A stretch of 64,000 nucleotides of DNA from Collinsella aerofaciens (GCF_028209885.1 NZ_JAQLEM010000008.1:18206-82205); one strand, 5' to 3'. Positions 40,708 to 50,281 are shown, counted from the first letter of the stretch. The notes: generated from the letters alone by a model not told the origin. Program-made: numbers and translations.

Positions 40708-42732
40708 TTAGCGTCGACGCTTCCAGATAATGCCGAGGATGATGACGATGATGCCGCCGATAAGGCACGCGCCAACTACTGCCAGCGTGTGGTCTCCCGT
40801 TGCGGCGAGCTTACCGGTCGTCTTCTTGGTGATGACCTTCGTGGTCGTCGTGTCCGTCTTGGGCGAGGGCTTAGGCGTCGGGGCCGGTGTGGGCGTGGGG
40901 TCCACGGCAGCGGAGCCAAAGCTGATGGTGCCCGCGAGCGAGGCCATCTTGCTCTCCCAGCCGTTCTGCCCGATCAGCGCCCTCAGCGCCGCCTCGCACG
41001 TGCCCCACTCGGTGTACTTGGTGGCGTGTGCAAAGGTGGGAAAGTCGGTCGTGTTGGTGATGATGTAGTTGTTGGTGGCGACGGTATAGGCCTTGGCGGG
41101 GTCGAGCGTGCTGCCGTCCTTGGTGAGTGTGGCACTCACAATGCGCTTGCCTTCGGGCTGCGTCCAATCAATCGTAACGTTGATGCCGCCAAAGGAGAGA
41201 ACGCTGCCAGAGTCATCGCGCCACTTGTACTTGTCTTGCGCCTCCTGCTCGGTATGGCCGGCTGCCACGTAGGCTTGCTGAAGCTCGTAGCTGTGATTGC
41301 ACTCGTCGCTGATCTGCAGTGAGTGCTCGAGCGCTGCCAGGAAGTCCGCGCCGGTCATGGTCCAGGTCTCCACGGTGTTGCCGTAAGGCGAGATAGCGAT
41401 GACGTTGCCGGCGGTCACATCGCCCGCAGCGATGCCACCGCGGATGCCGCCAGCGTTTTCGATAGCGAGGTCCGCGCCCGTCAAGGCAAGATAGGAGCCG
41501 CAAATCACATGGCCGATGGTCTGGGCCTTGGTGGTATCGCCCTCCTTGCTGGGGCGGAAATCGGTGGTGCGCACCATTTCCCAACCATGCGTGCCTGCGG
41601 CGTCCTCGCCGTAGAAATAGTTGGTGGTGGATGTGCCGAGCACCTTGTTCGATTCGTTTTCAAAGGCCACGTCGAGCGGCTTGATCTTGTTGCGGACGGC
41701 TTCAAGGCGGCTTTGGTGGTCGGAGCCCTTGTCGGGGTCTGCCAAAAGGTCATTGACGTTCTTGGCGGTGTAGAGCTTCTCGTCAGTGCCGCCTGCAGGG
41801 ACTGTGACCGTGTCATCGTCGGTCGTCTCGGTGCCATTCGTGTCGTACTTGTACGGAATGGAAAGCAGCCCCACCTCGGCAAAGGCGCTGCCTGCCTCGA
41901 CAACGTGGATCGTCTTGCCGTCGGCTCCCGTCACCTTCTCGTTAAGGTTGATGTGCTCGTGGCCTGCGATAAGGGCATCGACGCCACGGAGCCGCGTGGC
42001 AAAGGTCTTTGCGTCGAGCGTGTGCGCGATACACACAACAACATCGCAGCCCTCCTTGCGCAGCTGCTCTGCCTCGGCATTGATGGCGTTCGCGGCACTC
42101 GAGAAGCTGGTGCCCGCGACCAGGTCCGCGCGCAGCGAGGAACCTAGCGACTCATCCATGGCTCCGACGACGCCGACCTTGATTTTGTAGTCGAATGTGG
42201 AGTGATCCTCGCTATCCTCCCAGGTGCGATCGAGCGTCTTCGTGATGCTCGAGCTCCATACGCCGTTCGAGGACGTTGCATTCGCGCAGAGCATGGCGAA
42301 GGGCGTGCCGGTGGTGCTGTAGCCGGTCATGGTGCGGAGTTTGTCCGCGCCGTAGCTCCAGTCGTGGTTGCCTGGCGTGGTTGCGTCGTAGCCGTCGGCG
42401 TAGAAGGTGTCCATGAGCTCGGCGATGCTCTTGCCCTCGCTCATGGTGGCGAAGGACTGTCCGTGGAAGGTGTCGCCTGCATCGAGTAAAAGATCGGGGG
42501 CGCTGCTTTGGGCGCTATAGAAAACCGCCAGTCCGTCAAAGCCCACAGTGCCGGTGCCCTTGCTTGCGTTGTAGCTGTACTTGTAGCTGCCGTGGATATC
42601 GTTGGTGTGCATGACGGCCACGGAGCCGTCAATAGCGGCGGGCAGGTTTCCCGCGAAAGCGAGGCTTGGGATGCCTGCGAGCGCGCCGGCAAACAACGCG
42701 GCGGCCAACGCAAAGCGGGGGAGTCTTTTCAT
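40708..42732 (-). CDS. Cell-surface 5'-nucleotidase / metallophosphatase with sorting signal
   Basis: 674 residues. A signal peptide (KRLPRFALAAALFAGALAG) is followed by the metallophosphatase domain with VMHTNDIHGSY, LLDAGDTFHG, TPGNHDWSYG and AGHEH, then the 5'-nucleotidase C-terminal domain (ENAGGIRGGIAAGDVT). A Pro/Thr-rich wall-spanning stretch leads to LAATGD, a membrane helix and KRRR, which is a sortase-type anchor with LAATG in place of LPxTG. The enzyme likely frees nucleosides and phosphate from nucleotides outside the cell. Confidence 0.92.
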   Translation of the reverse strand: MKRLPRFALAAALFAGALAGIPSLAFAGNLPAAIDGSVAVMHTNDIHGSYKYSYNASKGTGTVGFDGLAVFYSAQSSAPDLLLDAGDTFHGQSFATMSEGKSIAELMDTFYADGYDATTPGNHDWSYGADKLRTMTGYSTTGTPFAMLCANATSSNGVWSSSITKTLDRTWEDSEDHSTFDYKIKVGVVGAMDESLGSSLRADLVAGTSFSSAANAINAEAEQLRKEGCDVVVCIAHTLDAKTFATRLRGVDALIAGHEHINLNEKVTGADGKTIHVVEAGSAFAEVGLLSIPYKYDTNGTETTDDDTVTVPAGGTDEKLYTAKNVNDLLADPDKGSDHQSRLEAVRNKIKPLDVAFENESNKVLGTSTTNYFYGEDAAGTHGWEMVRTTDFRPSKEGDTTKAQTIGHVICGSYLALTGADLAIENAGGIRGGIAAGDVTAGNVIAISPYGNTVETWTMTGADFLAALEHSLQISDECNHSYELQQAYVAAGHTEQEAQDKYKWRDDSGSVLSFGGINVTIDWTQPEGKRIVSATLTKDGSTLDPAKAYTVATNNYIITNTTDFPTFAHATKYTEWGTCEAALRALIGQNGWESKMASLAGTISFGSAAVDPTPTPAPTPKPSPKTDTTTTKVITKKTTGKLAATGDHTLAVVGACLIGGIIVIILGIIWKRRR

Positions 42733-42796
42733 GGCAGTTTCCTTAGTCCTTAGCCAGAATGTCTGGTTGAATATCGGATTATCGACATAATATGCG

Positions 42797-42836
42797 AAAA
42801 CCGCCGCAAGGGCCTCTGTCCCTTTGCGGCGGTTTT
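42797..42836. terminator. Strong terminator after the ABC transporter operon
   Basis: AAAACCGCCGCAA and TTGCGGCGGTTTT form a long perfect stem; on the minus strand the loop starts AGGGACAGAGGCCC, like the loops of the GGGACAGG hairpin family. It lies between the ABC ATPase stop codon and the 5'-nucleotidase start and fits a terminator for the former. Confidence 0.8.
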
Positions 42837-42837
42837 G

Positions 42838-42893
42838 GCGTTTGCGCAGATAAAACCTACCAAAATAAACCTGTCCCTTTTTGGCAGGTTTTA
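42838..42893 (-). repeat. Dispersed hairpin repeat, copy 2 (GGGACAGG-loop family)
   Basis: The reverse complement matches 3454-3508 with few differences: AACCTGCCAAAA, AGGGACAGGTTTATTTTGG, TAGGTTTTATCTGCG. It overlaps the stop codon of the ABC ATPase gene, just as copy 1 touches the rph stop codon. Confidence 0.8.
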
Positions 42894-43685
42894 GCTTAGC
42901 AGCATGCGGTCGTTGGCGAGCTCGCCGCCCGAGACCTCCTCGAACTTCTGCAGCAGGTCGGCCACGGTGAGCGACTTCTTCTCGTCGCCGGCCACGTCGT
43001 AGATCACATGGCCCTCGTGCATCATGATCAGACGGTTGCCCAGACGGATAGCGTCGTTCATGTTGTGCGTGACCATGAGCGTGGTCAGGTGGTTCTCGTC
43101 GACGATCTCCTCGGTCAGGTTGAGCACCTTAGAGGCCGTCTTGGGGTCGAGGGCCGCAGTGTGCTCGTCGAGCAGCAGCAGGCGCGGCCTGGTGAGCGTG
43201 GCCATCAGCAGGGTGAGTGCCTGGCGCTGGCCACCCGAGAGCAGGCCGACCTTGGCGTTGAGACGCGTGTCCAGACCAAGGTCCAGGCGCTTGAGCAGCT
43301 CAACGTACTCATCTTTCTCGGCCTTGGTGACGCCCCACGAAAGGCCGCGACGCTGGCCGCGACGCTTGGCGAGGGCCAAGTTCTCGGCAATCTGCATGTC
43401 GGCAGCGGTACCGCGCATGGGGTCCTGAAACACGCGGCCCAGGTACTTGGCGCGCTGCGACTCGCTCAGGCGCGAGATGTCGGTGCCGTCGAGCTCGATA
43501 ACGCCCGAATCGAGCGGGTACACGCCGGCGATCATGTTGAGCAGCGTGGACTTGCCGGCGCCGTTGCCGCCGATCACGGTTACAAAGTCGCCGTCATTCA
43601 GGGTGAGGTCGACGCCGGTGAGCGCGCGCTTCTCGGTGACGGTGCCCTTGTTAAAGGTCTTCTTGACATGCGAGAGCTTAAGCAT
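42891..43685 (-). CDS. ABC transporter ATP-binding protein
   Basis: 264 residues. Walker A is GGNGAGKST near residue 40, the signature motif is LLSGGQRQALTL, Walker B is RLLLLDEHTAAL and the H-loop is VTHN. The start ATG at 43685 overlaps the permease stop region by 8 bases, so expression is coupled. With the permease and lipoprotein upstream it makes an importer resembling the TrpXYZ/PF04392-type systems. Confidence 0.93.
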   Translation of the reverse strand: MLKLSHVKKTFNKGTVTEKRALTGVDLTLNDGDFVTVIGGNGAGKSTLLNMIAGVYPLDSGVIELDGTDISRLSESQRAKYLGRVFQDPMRGTAADMQIAENLALAKRRGQRRGLSWGVTKAEKDEYVELLKRLDLGLDTRLNAKVGLLSGGQRQALTLLMATLTRPRLLLLDEHTAALDPKTASKVLNLTEEIVDENHLTTLMVTHNMNDAIRLGNRLIMMHEGHVIYDVAGDEKKSLTVADLLQKFEEVSGGELANDRMLLS

Positions 43686-44601
43686 CTGCCTCATCTCCCT
43701 TCGTGTAGGAGCTGCGGAGCTTATAGCGCTCCCAAACCACGGGCACGCACAGGGCCACAGCGACAATTACGGCGGAGAGCAGCTTCATGTCGTTGGCGTC
43801 CATGCCCAACTGCAGCACGATGGCGCGGATAAGGAAGTACACCACGGAGCCAAAGACGGCGGAGGCAAGACGGACGCTAAACTGCGTGAGGCCGCCGGGC
43901 AGCAGACGGCCGAGCACCTCGCCGATAACAATGGCGGCAAGACCGATAACGATGGCACCGGTGCCCATACCAATGTCGGCATACTTTTGGCTCTGGCAGA
44001 TGAGCGCGCCCGAAAGGCCGATGAGGGCGTTGGAGAGCACGAGGGCGATCATCTTGGTGGAGTTGGTGTTGACGCCCAGAGCGCGGATCATGTACTCGTT
44101 GTTGCCGGTGGCTCGCAGCGCCGAGCCGATCTCGGTGCCAAAGAACCAATACAGGATGGCAACGATAGCCACGGCGAGCAGGATGCCCAAGATGATGGCA
44201 ACGGTGGACTGCGGCAGACCGGTCATATTGCTGACGGCGGAGAACACGGTGCCCTTGGCAAGAATGGGCGTATTGGACTTGCCCATGATGCGCAGGTTGA
44301 TGGACCACAGGCTGATCTGGGTGAGGATTCCGGCGAGGATCGCAGGAATCTCAAAGACGGTGGTCAAAATGCCCGTGACGGCGCCCGCGATGGCGCCGGC
44401 GCACATACCGGCCAGCACGGCGAGCAGCGGGTCGACGTTGTTATTGACGATGAGCACAGCGCAGACGCAGCCGCCGAGGGCAAAGCTGCCGTCGCAGGTC
44501 ATATCGGGAATGTCGAGCAGGCGGAACGTGATAAACACGCCAAGCACCATAATGCCCCAGAGGACGCCCTGCGAAACGGCGCCCTGCAATGCAATGAGCA
44601 T
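43678..44601 (-). CDS. ABC transporter permease (LivH/RbsC-like fold)
   Basis: 307 residues with eight or nine membrane segments. GVFITFRLLDIPDMTCDGSFALGG in outline and SALRATGNNEYMIRALGVN are typical of the permeases that pair with PF04392-type binding lipoproteins (TrpY-like, formerly called BMP or sugar permeases). Only one permease gene is present, so a homodimer is likely. A hairpin at 44705-44734 between it and the binding protein may lower its expression. Confidence 0.88.
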   Translation of the reverse strand: MLIALQGAVSQGVLWGIMVLGVFITFRLLDIPDMTCDGSFALGGCVCAVLIVNNNVDPLLAVLAGMCAGAIAGAVTGILTTVFEIPAILAGILTQISLWSINLRIMGKSNTPILAKGTVFSAVSNMTGLPQSTVAIILGILLAVAIVAILYWFFGTEIGSALRATGNNEYMIRALGVNTNSTKMIALVLSNALIGLSGALICQSQKYADIGMGTGAIVIGLAAIVIGEVLGRLLPGGLTQFSVRLASAVFGSVVYFLIRAIVLQLGMDANDMKLLSAVIVAVALCVPVVWERYKLRSSYTKGDEADA

Positions 44602-44704
44602 GCTTCATACCTCCTAGGATAGGGTGGACACGTGATTCACCATAATAGCGGTAACAATGCATAGAAGAGCTGCGGACAGACGTTTTGTTTTACCTGAAAC
44701 AAGC

Positions 44705-44734
44705 AGGGCGGACGCCGGTCTACAGCGCCCGCCC
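44705..44734 (-). terminator. Hairpin between the binding lipoprotein and permease genes
   Basis: On the minus strand GGGCGGGCGC pairs with GCGTCCGCCC (one wobble/mismatch) followed by TGCTTGTTT. It may be a partial terminator that makes more binding protein than permease. Confidence 0.5.
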
Positions 44735-44804
44735 CTGTGGCTCAGATATTGAATAACGCGGCTAAAGCGCGAGCACGGGCTCTAGACGCATGCCGCGTAT
44801 GGCA

Positions 44805-45785
44805 TTACGCGTCCAGAGCGGAAAGGTCGATGCCCAGGGCCTCGGCCATTTCGTCGTTCTTGACGACGACCAGGTCCTTGCTCGAGAGGTGCTTGATCGG
44901 CATGTCTTCGGGCTTGGCCTCGCCCTTCAGGATCTTAACGGCCATCTCGCCCGCGGCGTAGCCCAGGTCCTCGTAATTGATGGAGAGGGTGAACAGGCCG
45001 CCGGCCATGCACATACCCTCCTCGCCAGTCACGAAGGGAAGCTTGTTTTCCTTGCAGATCTGGCCGACCTGCGAGGCACCCGCGGCGATGGTGTTGTCGG
45101 TGGGGGAGTACAGTGCGTCGACCTTGCCCACGGCAGACTCGACGACGGACTGAATCTCGTTGGAGCTCGAGACGGTGAAGTCAGTGTACTCGAGGCCAAG
45201 CTTGTCGAGCTCCTTCTTGGCGGCCTTGATTTGGACGTCGGAGTTGGACTCGGCGGTGCAGTAGAGCAGGCCGACCTTCTTTACGTCGGGCAGGACCTTC
45301 TGCATCATCTCGAGCTGCTCGGCGACCGGGGTGAGGTCGGAAGCGCCCGTGACGTTGGTGCCGGGCTTGTCGTTGTCCTGGACCAGGCCGGAGGCGGCGT
45401 AGTCGGTGATGGCGCAGCCCACGATGGGGATATCGGCCGTGGCGCCGGCGGCAGCCTGCGCGGCGGGCGTGGCGATGGCATAAATCAGGTTGACGTTGTC
45501 GCCCACAAACTTGTCGGCAATGGACTTACACGTGGACTGGTCGTTCTGGGCGTTCTTCTGGTCGATCTTGACCTTAAGGCCGCTCTTCTTGATGGCCTTG
45601 ACGAAGCCGTCGTTGGCGGCATCGAGCGCGGAGTGCTCGGTGAGCTGCAGAACGCCGATGGTGTAGTCGGAACCGGCGGCAGCGGAGCCGGAACCAGAGC
45701 TGCCGCCGCATCCGGCGAGCGGGGCGAGCGCGAGCAGGCCGGCGGAGACCAGAAGGCTCCTGCGGCTGATGGTGATGTCCTTCAT
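44805..45785 (-). CDS. ABC transporter substrate-binding lipoprotein (PF04392/TrpX-like)
   Basis: 326 residues. A Tat/Sec-like start SRRSLLVSAGLLALAPLAGC ends in a lipobox cysteine, so it is membrane-anchored. The mature protein shows YTIGVLQLTEHSALDAANDGF and NVNLIYAIATPAAQA, typical of the PF04392 family, some members of which bind tryptophan or other amino acids. No T-box or other tryptophan-specific leader is seen, so the ligand is open. The ATG at 45785 has GGGGG upstream in the minus strand leader. Confidence 0.88.
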   Translation of the reverse strand: MKDITISRRSLLVSAGLLALAPLAGCGGSSGSGSAAAGSDYTIGVLQLTEHSALDAANDGFVKAIKKSGLKVKIDQKNAQNDQSTCKSIADKFVGDNVNLIYAIATPAAQAAAGATADIPIVGCAITDYAASGLVQDNDKPGTNVTGASDLTPVAEQLEMMQKVLPDVKKVGLLYCTAESNSDVQIKAAKKELDKLGLEYTDFTVSSSNEIQSVVESAVGKVDALYSPTDNTIAAGASQVGQICKENKLPFVTGEEGMCMAGGLFTLSINYEDLGYAAGEMAVKILKGEAKPEDMPIKHLSSKDLVVVKNDEMAEALGIDLSALDA

Positions 45786-45848
45786 ATCATTACCCCCAGT
45801 ATAAAAATGGCTGGAAACACTGCACTGGGACAAAGTGCAAGTGGGACT

Positions 45849-45876
45849 ATAGTAGCGCTGATGTCCATTTTTACAA
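45849..45876 (-). promoter_or_regulatory. Possible promoter of the ABC importer operon
   Basis: On the minus strand TTGTAA and TACTAT are separated by 16 bases, about 65 bases before the lipoprotein start codon. Confidence 0.4.
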
Positions 45877-45945
45877 CAGCCTGGCGGGTTTTTTAATACA
45901 GAATCGGATGGGCGGTACGGGTAGTCGAATGGGCGGCGGAGGGTC

Positions 45946-46731
45946 TTATGCGGCGGAGGAGGCGTCGTCCTCGTCCAGGGCGGCGAAGAGCTTCTTGCCG
46001 TCGAGCAGGCGCGTGCTGACGTTTCTCATACGGGCGATCTCGACGGTGCGCAGCGTATCGTCGGTGCCTCGGGCGTCGTAGACCGTTCCCAGCAGATACG
46101 AGATGCCATCGCGCTGCCTGATGGCAAAGGGACGGAGTGTCATCCGTGCTGCTTCGGTTTCGCCGCGTGTCGTGACGCTCGAAATATCAAAACTCACCGT
46201 GGTTCCGTGGTCGATGGCCTGCTCGACGAGCTCGCACGTGTCGATGCGCTTGATGGGCGTGCGTGTTGCCTTGGTAGCCTTGCTGCCTGCGCTTGGAGCG
46301 GGTTCGGGTGTATCGAGGTAGCCGCGAACGTCGGCGCTCGCCATGGCAACTAAGTGCTGCGCCATGCTCTTGCGGATAGCGATAGGCGTGGAGCGGTTGC
46401 GCATGACCATACCGTGGAGCCGGATGATCTCTTCATCGGTGAGCGGGCGGGTAAGAAGTTTGTAGCCCACGCCGCGTTTGTATTCAATTTCGTATCCGGC
46501 ATGGCGAAGCGCGGAGATGGCGGTGTAGATGCTGCGCCGCGCCGCCGAGATGGGCATGCGGGCGGGGTCGTCGGGATGGGCGAGGCGCCGGATCAGCTCA
46601 TCGGAAAGCATGGCCTTGTCTTCGCCGGTGTTTTCGCTCAAGAGCTGCAGGATACGAACGGCGCGATAGGCTGCCATCGAGGCGGCGCCCCTCGTCGTGG
46701 TGTCGTAGGTTTCAACAGCGGCTTCGGTCAT
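45946..46731 (-). CDS. WYL-domain transcriptional regulator
   Basis: 261 residues. Residues about 20-90 form a winged HTH (YRAVRILQLLSEN, ISAARRSIYTAISALRHAGYEIEY). The C-terminal 120 residues look like a WYL domain: VSFDISSVTTRGE, LRPFAIRQRDGISYLLGTVYDA and LRTVEIARMRNV. The canonical WYL triplet is not exact here. WYL regulators bind nucleotides or nucleic acids as signals. The ATG at 46731 is preferred to a GTG at 46740 because AAAGGA would be too close to the latter. Target genes unknown. Confidence 0.8.
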   Translation of the reverse strand: MTEAAVETYDTTTRGAASMAAYRAVRILQLLSENTGEDKAMLSDELIRRLAHPDDPARMPISAARRSIYTAISALRHAGYEIEYKRGVGYKLLTRPLTDEEIIRLHGMVMRNRSTPIAIRKSMAQHLVAMASADVRGYLDTPEPAPSAGSKATKATRTPIKRIDTCELVEQAIDHGTTVSFDISSVTTRGETEAARMTLRPFAIRQRDGISYLLGTVYDARGTDDTLRTVEIARMRNVSTRLLDGKKLFAALDEDDASSAA

Positions 46732-46852
46732 GGTGCCCACGTCCTTTCCGTTTTGGGTGGCGACGGTATGGAGCCTAGGACGCGGGGCTTTCCCAGGGGC
46801 GCAGGGCGCTCTGGGCGGTCGGTAGTCGTCGGCAAACGGCGGGTCGAGTTTT

Positions 46853-46913
46853 CAACAGCCCTGCTCAACTGACCAAAAACTTGCCAAAAGCTTGACGGAT
46901 GCTGTTGAAAAAA
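46853..46913. promoter_or_regulatory. Inverted repeat TTTTCAACAGC / GCTGTTGAAAA
   Basis: Perfect 10-11 base arms separated by about 40 AT-rich bases with a TTGACGG and repeated CCAAAA. It lies upstream of the WYL regulator and may hold its promoter and operator. It ends in the asnS terminator T-run. Confidence 0.4.
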
Positions 46914-46943
46914 GCGTCTCTCGACCGATGTCGAGAGACGCTT
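46912..46943 (-). terminator. Terminator of asnS
   Basis: AAGCGTCTCTCGAC and GTCGAGAGACGCTT form a perfect 14-bp stem with a 4-base loop; on the minus strand a run of six T follows. Confidence 0.88.
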
Positions 46944-46989
46944 GTGCGATGAGCGTTGGCGTGTGGCGACGCGAGCTAGCGTTCGACGA

Positions 46990-48393
46990 TTAGAAGTCGG
47001 CGTTGCCCACGGTGCGCGGGTGCGGCAGGACGTCGCGGATGTTGCCCACGCCGGTCAGATACATGACCAAGCGCTCGAAGCCCAGACCGTAGCCGGCGTG
47101 CTTGCAGGAACCGTAGCGGCGCAGGTCAAGGTAGTACTTGTACTGCTCGGGATTCATACCCAGGTCCTTGATGCGGGCCTCGAGCAGATCCAGGCGCTCC
47201 TCGCGCTGGGAGCCACCGATGATCTCGCCGATGCCCGGCACCAGGCAGTCGGCGGCGGCGACGGTCTTGCCGTCCTCGTTCATGCGCATGTAGAACGCCT
47301 TGATCTCGGCCGGGTAGTCGGTCACGAAGGTCGGGCGCTTAAAGTGCTCCTCGGTCAGGAAACGCTCGTGCTCGGTTTGCAGGTCGATGCCCCAGCTTAC
47401 GGGATAGTCAAACTTGTGACCGGCGGCGACGGCCTGCTCCAGGATCTCGACGGCCTCGGTGTAGGTAACGCGGGCAAAGTCGGAGTTGGCGACATGGTCC
47501 AGGCGCTCGAGCAGACCCTTGTCCACAAACTTGTTGAGCATATTGAGCTCGTCGGGGCAGGTTGCCATGACGTCCTTAAGGACGTACTTGAGCATGGCCT
47601 CGGCGTTATCCATGTAGTCGTTAAGGTCGGCAAAGGCCATCTCGGGCTCGATCATCCAAAACTCGGCGGCGTGGCGCGTGGTGTTGGAGTTCTCGGCACG
47701 GAAGGTGGGGCCAAAGGTGTACACGTCGCCAAAGGCCATGGCAAAGTTCTCGGCATTGAGCTGGCCGGACACGGTGAGGCTTGCATGCTTGCCAAAGAAG
47801 TCCTGGCTCCAGTCGACCTCGCCGGACTCGGTGAGGGGCGGATTTTTGGGGTCGAGCGTGGTCACGCGGAACATCTCGCCGGCGCCCTCGCAGTCACTCG
47901 TGGTGATGATGGGGGTGTTGACGTAGACAAAGCCCTGCTCCTGGAAGAAGCGGTGGATGGCGGCAGCCGCGACAGAGCGGATGCGGAACACGGCGCGGAA
48001 CAGGTTGGTGCGCGGACGCAGGTGCTGCTGGGTGCGCAGGAACTCGACGGTTGCGCGCTTCTTCTGCAGCGGGTAATCCGGGGCGCTCGTGCCCTCGACC
48101 TCGATGGAGGTGGCAGAAAGCTCGAAAGGCTGGGGCGCATCGGGGGTCAGCTTGACGGTGCCGGTGCAAATGAGTGCGGCCGAGACGTTTTGATGGGCGA
48201 TCTCGTCGTAGTTGTCGAGTGCCTCGCGGTTCATGACGACCTGCAGGTCGCGGAAGCAGCTGCCGTCGTTGAGCGTAACAAAGCCAAAGTTCTTCATGTC
48301 GCGGACGGACTTGACCCAGCCGGCGACGGTGACGGTCTGGCCGCCGAGCGACTCGGCATCGGCATAGAGCTGCGCGATTTTGGTGCGGTTCAC
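46990..48393 (-). CDS. asnS: Asparaginyl-tRNA synthetase
   Basis: Class IIb synthetase, about 467 residues. The N-terminal OB-fold has [25 protein letters not shown] in parts; motif 2 is [21 protein letters not shown] and motif 3 is [14 protein letters not shown]. The TRHAAEFWM form separates AsnRS from AspRS. Start: a GTG at 48393 gives [10 protein letters not shown] with GGAGG 4 bases before; an ATG at 48405 that includes GGAGG itself is less likely. Confidence 0.94.
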   Translation of the reverse strand: MNRTKIAQLYADAESLGGQTVTVAGWVKSVRDMKNFGFVTLNDGSCFRDLQVVMNREALDNYDEIAHQNVSAALICTGTVKLTPDAPQPFELSATSIEVEGTSAPDYPLQKKRATVEFLRTQQHLRPRTNLFRAVFRIRSVAAAAIHRFFQEQGFVYVNTPIITTSDCEGAGEMFRVTTLDPKNPPLTESGEVDWSQDFFGKHASLTVSGQLNAENFAMAFGDVYTFGPTFRAENSNTTRHAAEFWMIEPEMAFADLNDYMDNAEAMLKYVLKDVMATCPDELNMLNKFVDKGLLERLDHVANSDFARVTYTEAVEILEQAVAAGHKFDYPVSWGIDLQTEHERFLTEEHFKRPTFVTDYPAEIKAFYMRMNEDGKTVAAADCLVPGIGEIIGGSQREERLDLLEARIKDLGMNPEQYKYYLDLRRYGSCKHAGYGLGFERLVMYLTGVGNIRDVLPHPRTVGNADF

Positions 48394-48506
48394 GTATCCT
48401 CCCATAACGGTTGAATGATAGTTATCCATACAGTTCGATATTTTAGCAGCTCGGCTCATTTGGGCTATACAGATAAGGCATTGGCGGGATGGTTTTTCAA
48501 ACGAAA

Positions 48507-48538
48507 AGCGCCCGCGGCCTAATGGTCGTGGGCGCTTG
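48507..48538 (-). terminator. Terminator of the PTS EIIA gene
   Basis: On the minus strand AAGCGCCCACGACC pairs with GGCCGCGGGCGCTT (a few mismatches near the loop), followed by TTTCG. Confidence 0.75.
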
Positions 48539-48574
48539 ACGAGGTGCCTTTTGGCTGTGTGGCGCGGGGCCTGG

Positions 48575-49138
48575 CTACTTGGTCTTGGCAACCAGCAGCG
48601 GGTCGCCAAGCTTGACGAGCGGGTTGCCGCCGATAAGCGTTCCAGACTCGCCGACATGGTCGATGCTCTTAAGACGATCGAGCTCGGAGACGATGACGGT
48701 CACGATGTCCTCGTGACCAGCGGCCTTAATGGCCTCGCGGTCGAAGCTGATGAGCGGCTGGCCTGCCTTGACCACATCGCCCATCTCGACAAAGCGGGCA
48801 AAACCCTTGCCGTTCATTTCCACGGTGCCCAGGCCAACATGGATGAACACGCGCAGGCCGTCCTCGGTAATCATGCCGATGGAGTGGTTGGTGACAGTGG
48901 TGGCACCGATGCGGCCGTTGGCGGGCGCATAGATGGTGCCGGTAATGGGCTCGATGCCATAGCCCTGGCCAAGCATGCCCGAGGCGATCGTCTCGTCGGG
49001 AACCTCGTTCAGGTTGACGAGCACGCCGTTGACGGGGGCATAGATGACGCCTTCGCGGGTAGCGAAGCTTGCTGCGGGCGGAACGGACGCCTCGCCGGTC
49101 GAGGTGAAGGTGGACTTAAGCGAATCGAGCAGACCCAT
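48575..49138 (-). CDS. PTS glucose-type EIIA component
   Basis: 187 residues. The EIIA-Glc fold is clear: [27 protein letters not shown] in parts, [12 protein letters not shown] and [17 protein letters not shown], where the His of IHVGLGT is the phosphorylation site and the second active-site His is in TNHSIGM. It takes phosphate from HPr and passes it to a sugar EIIB. The EIICB at 53496-55160 has no EIIA of its own, so this free EIIA may serve it. The ATG at 49138 is preceded by GGAGG. Confidence 0.92.
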   Translation of the reverse strand: MGLLDSLKSTFTSTGEASVPPAASFATREGVIYAPVNGVLVNLNEVPDETIASGMLGQGYGIEPITGTIYAPANGRIGATTVTNHSIGMITEDGLRVFIHVGLGTVEMNGKGFARFVEMGDVVKAGQPLISFDREAIKAAGHEDIVTVIVSELDRLKSIDHVGESGTLIGGNPLVKLGDPLLVAKTK

Positions 49139-49381
49139 AGTTGCCTCCAACTTAAATAGGCGCATATCGCGCGTTTGGTTTGCCGGAAACGTTTCATATG
49201 TGTTTCGCGGCTTGGTCAACGCCCCTATTCTACGCTGCTCAAAGATACCTCTGAGCTGGGATTATGTGATATATCAGTTGAAGGGAAACTTATTGCCGGA
49301 GTGTTTCTGCGCCACGGGTTCAAGTGGGGTACGCTTGAAGGCAAAAAACAAGGGCGCTTAATTTGCGCGAAGGGAGCACAT
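49139..49381. other. Divergent intergenic region between EIIA and esterase genes
   Basis: Should hold both promoters. A TAGAAT on the minus strand near 49229 is a candidate -10 for the EIIA gene. No clear repressor site stands out; TTCAAG/CTTGAA halves near 49320-49338 are short. Confidence 0.35.
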
Positions 49382-50281
49382 ATGATTGTCGAGAACCATG
49401 CGCTGTGGGGCGAGGAGCCGACCGAGGAATATCCGGCGACCTTTACGTATTTGGGTGCCGAGCCGCTGCCCGATAAACCGAATGGCCGCCGCCCTGCCGT
49501 GATTATCTGCGGCGGAGGTGCGTTTACGCATATCGCTCCGCATGAGCAGGATCCCGTGGCGTTTGCGTTTTTGGATCACGGCTACCAGGCCTTTGTGCTC
49601 AACTATGTCACGAGTTCTACGGGTGACGTGAGCTTTCCGCACCCCCAGGCAGATCTTGCCAAGATGGTCGCCACGGTGCGCGCCAACGCTGACGAGTGGC
49701 ATGTCGATCCCAAGCGCGTGTGCGTCGTGGGCTTTTCTGCTGGCGGCATGATTTGCGCTTCGCTGGCAACACAGTGGAAGACCGGCCCCTTCGCGGCACT
49801 TGCCGGGGCGCGTCCGGACGACATTCGTCCCGATGCCGTGGTGCTGGGCTATCCATTGCTCGACTTTGCCTATGTGCGCGACATGCAGACGCGCGATCCA
49901 CGCATTGACTTGCGCGTGCCCAAGACGGGCGGCAAGACGGGACGCGATTTGCTCAACGACTACCTGTCGATGGTGACGGGCGGCGAGGCAACTGACGAGC
50001 ATCTGGCCGACATCTGCCCCACCACGCATGTTTCGCGCCAGATGCCACCGACCTTTGTGTGGGGCGTGTCCGACGACAAGACGGCGCCGATCGCGCAGGT
50101 CTACCCGTTTGCGCAGCGCATGGCCGAGGAGGGCGTTGCATGCGAGATGCACGTCTTCGACCAGGGTGGTCACGGCCTTTCGCTCGGCAACGCCAACACC
50201 GCGGTCGACAACGAGGACAAGCAGGTGGCGGTCCGTCCCTGGATTCGCCTAGCCTTCCGCTTCCTGGAGCGCCATCTGTAA
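49382..50281 (+). CDS. Alpha/beta-hydrolase, esterase-like
   Basis: 299 residues, no signal peptide. Oxyanion-type VIICGGGAFTHIAPHEQDP is near residue 40, the nucleophile elbow GFSAGGM near residue 120, the acid is probably in WGVSDDKTAP, and the catalytic His is in DQGGHGLSLG. This is the pattern of BD-FAE/acetyl-xylan-esterase-like carbohydrate esterases, but the natural substrate is not known. The ATG at 49382 follows AAGGGAG. Confidence 0.82.
   Translation: MIVENHALWGEEPTEEYPATFTYLGAEPLPDKPNGRRPAVIICGGGAFTHIAPHEQDPVAFAFLDHGYQAFVLNYVTSSTGDVSFPHPQADLAKMVATVRANADEWHVDPKRVCVVGFSAGGMICASLATQWKTGPFAALAGARPDDIRPDAVVLGYPLLDFAYVRDMQTRDPRIDLRVPKTGGKTGRDLLNDYLSMVTGGEATDEHLADICPTTHVSRQMPPTFVWGVSDDKTAPIAQVYPFAQRMAEEGVACEMHVFDQGGHGLSLGNANTAVDNEDKQVAVRPWIRLAFRFLERHL

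Noticed and set aside
44602-45900. T-box leader for a tryptophan-type importer
   Set aside because: No T-box sequence or specifier hairpin could be found before the binding protein or permease genes, so tryptophan was not assigned as ligand.
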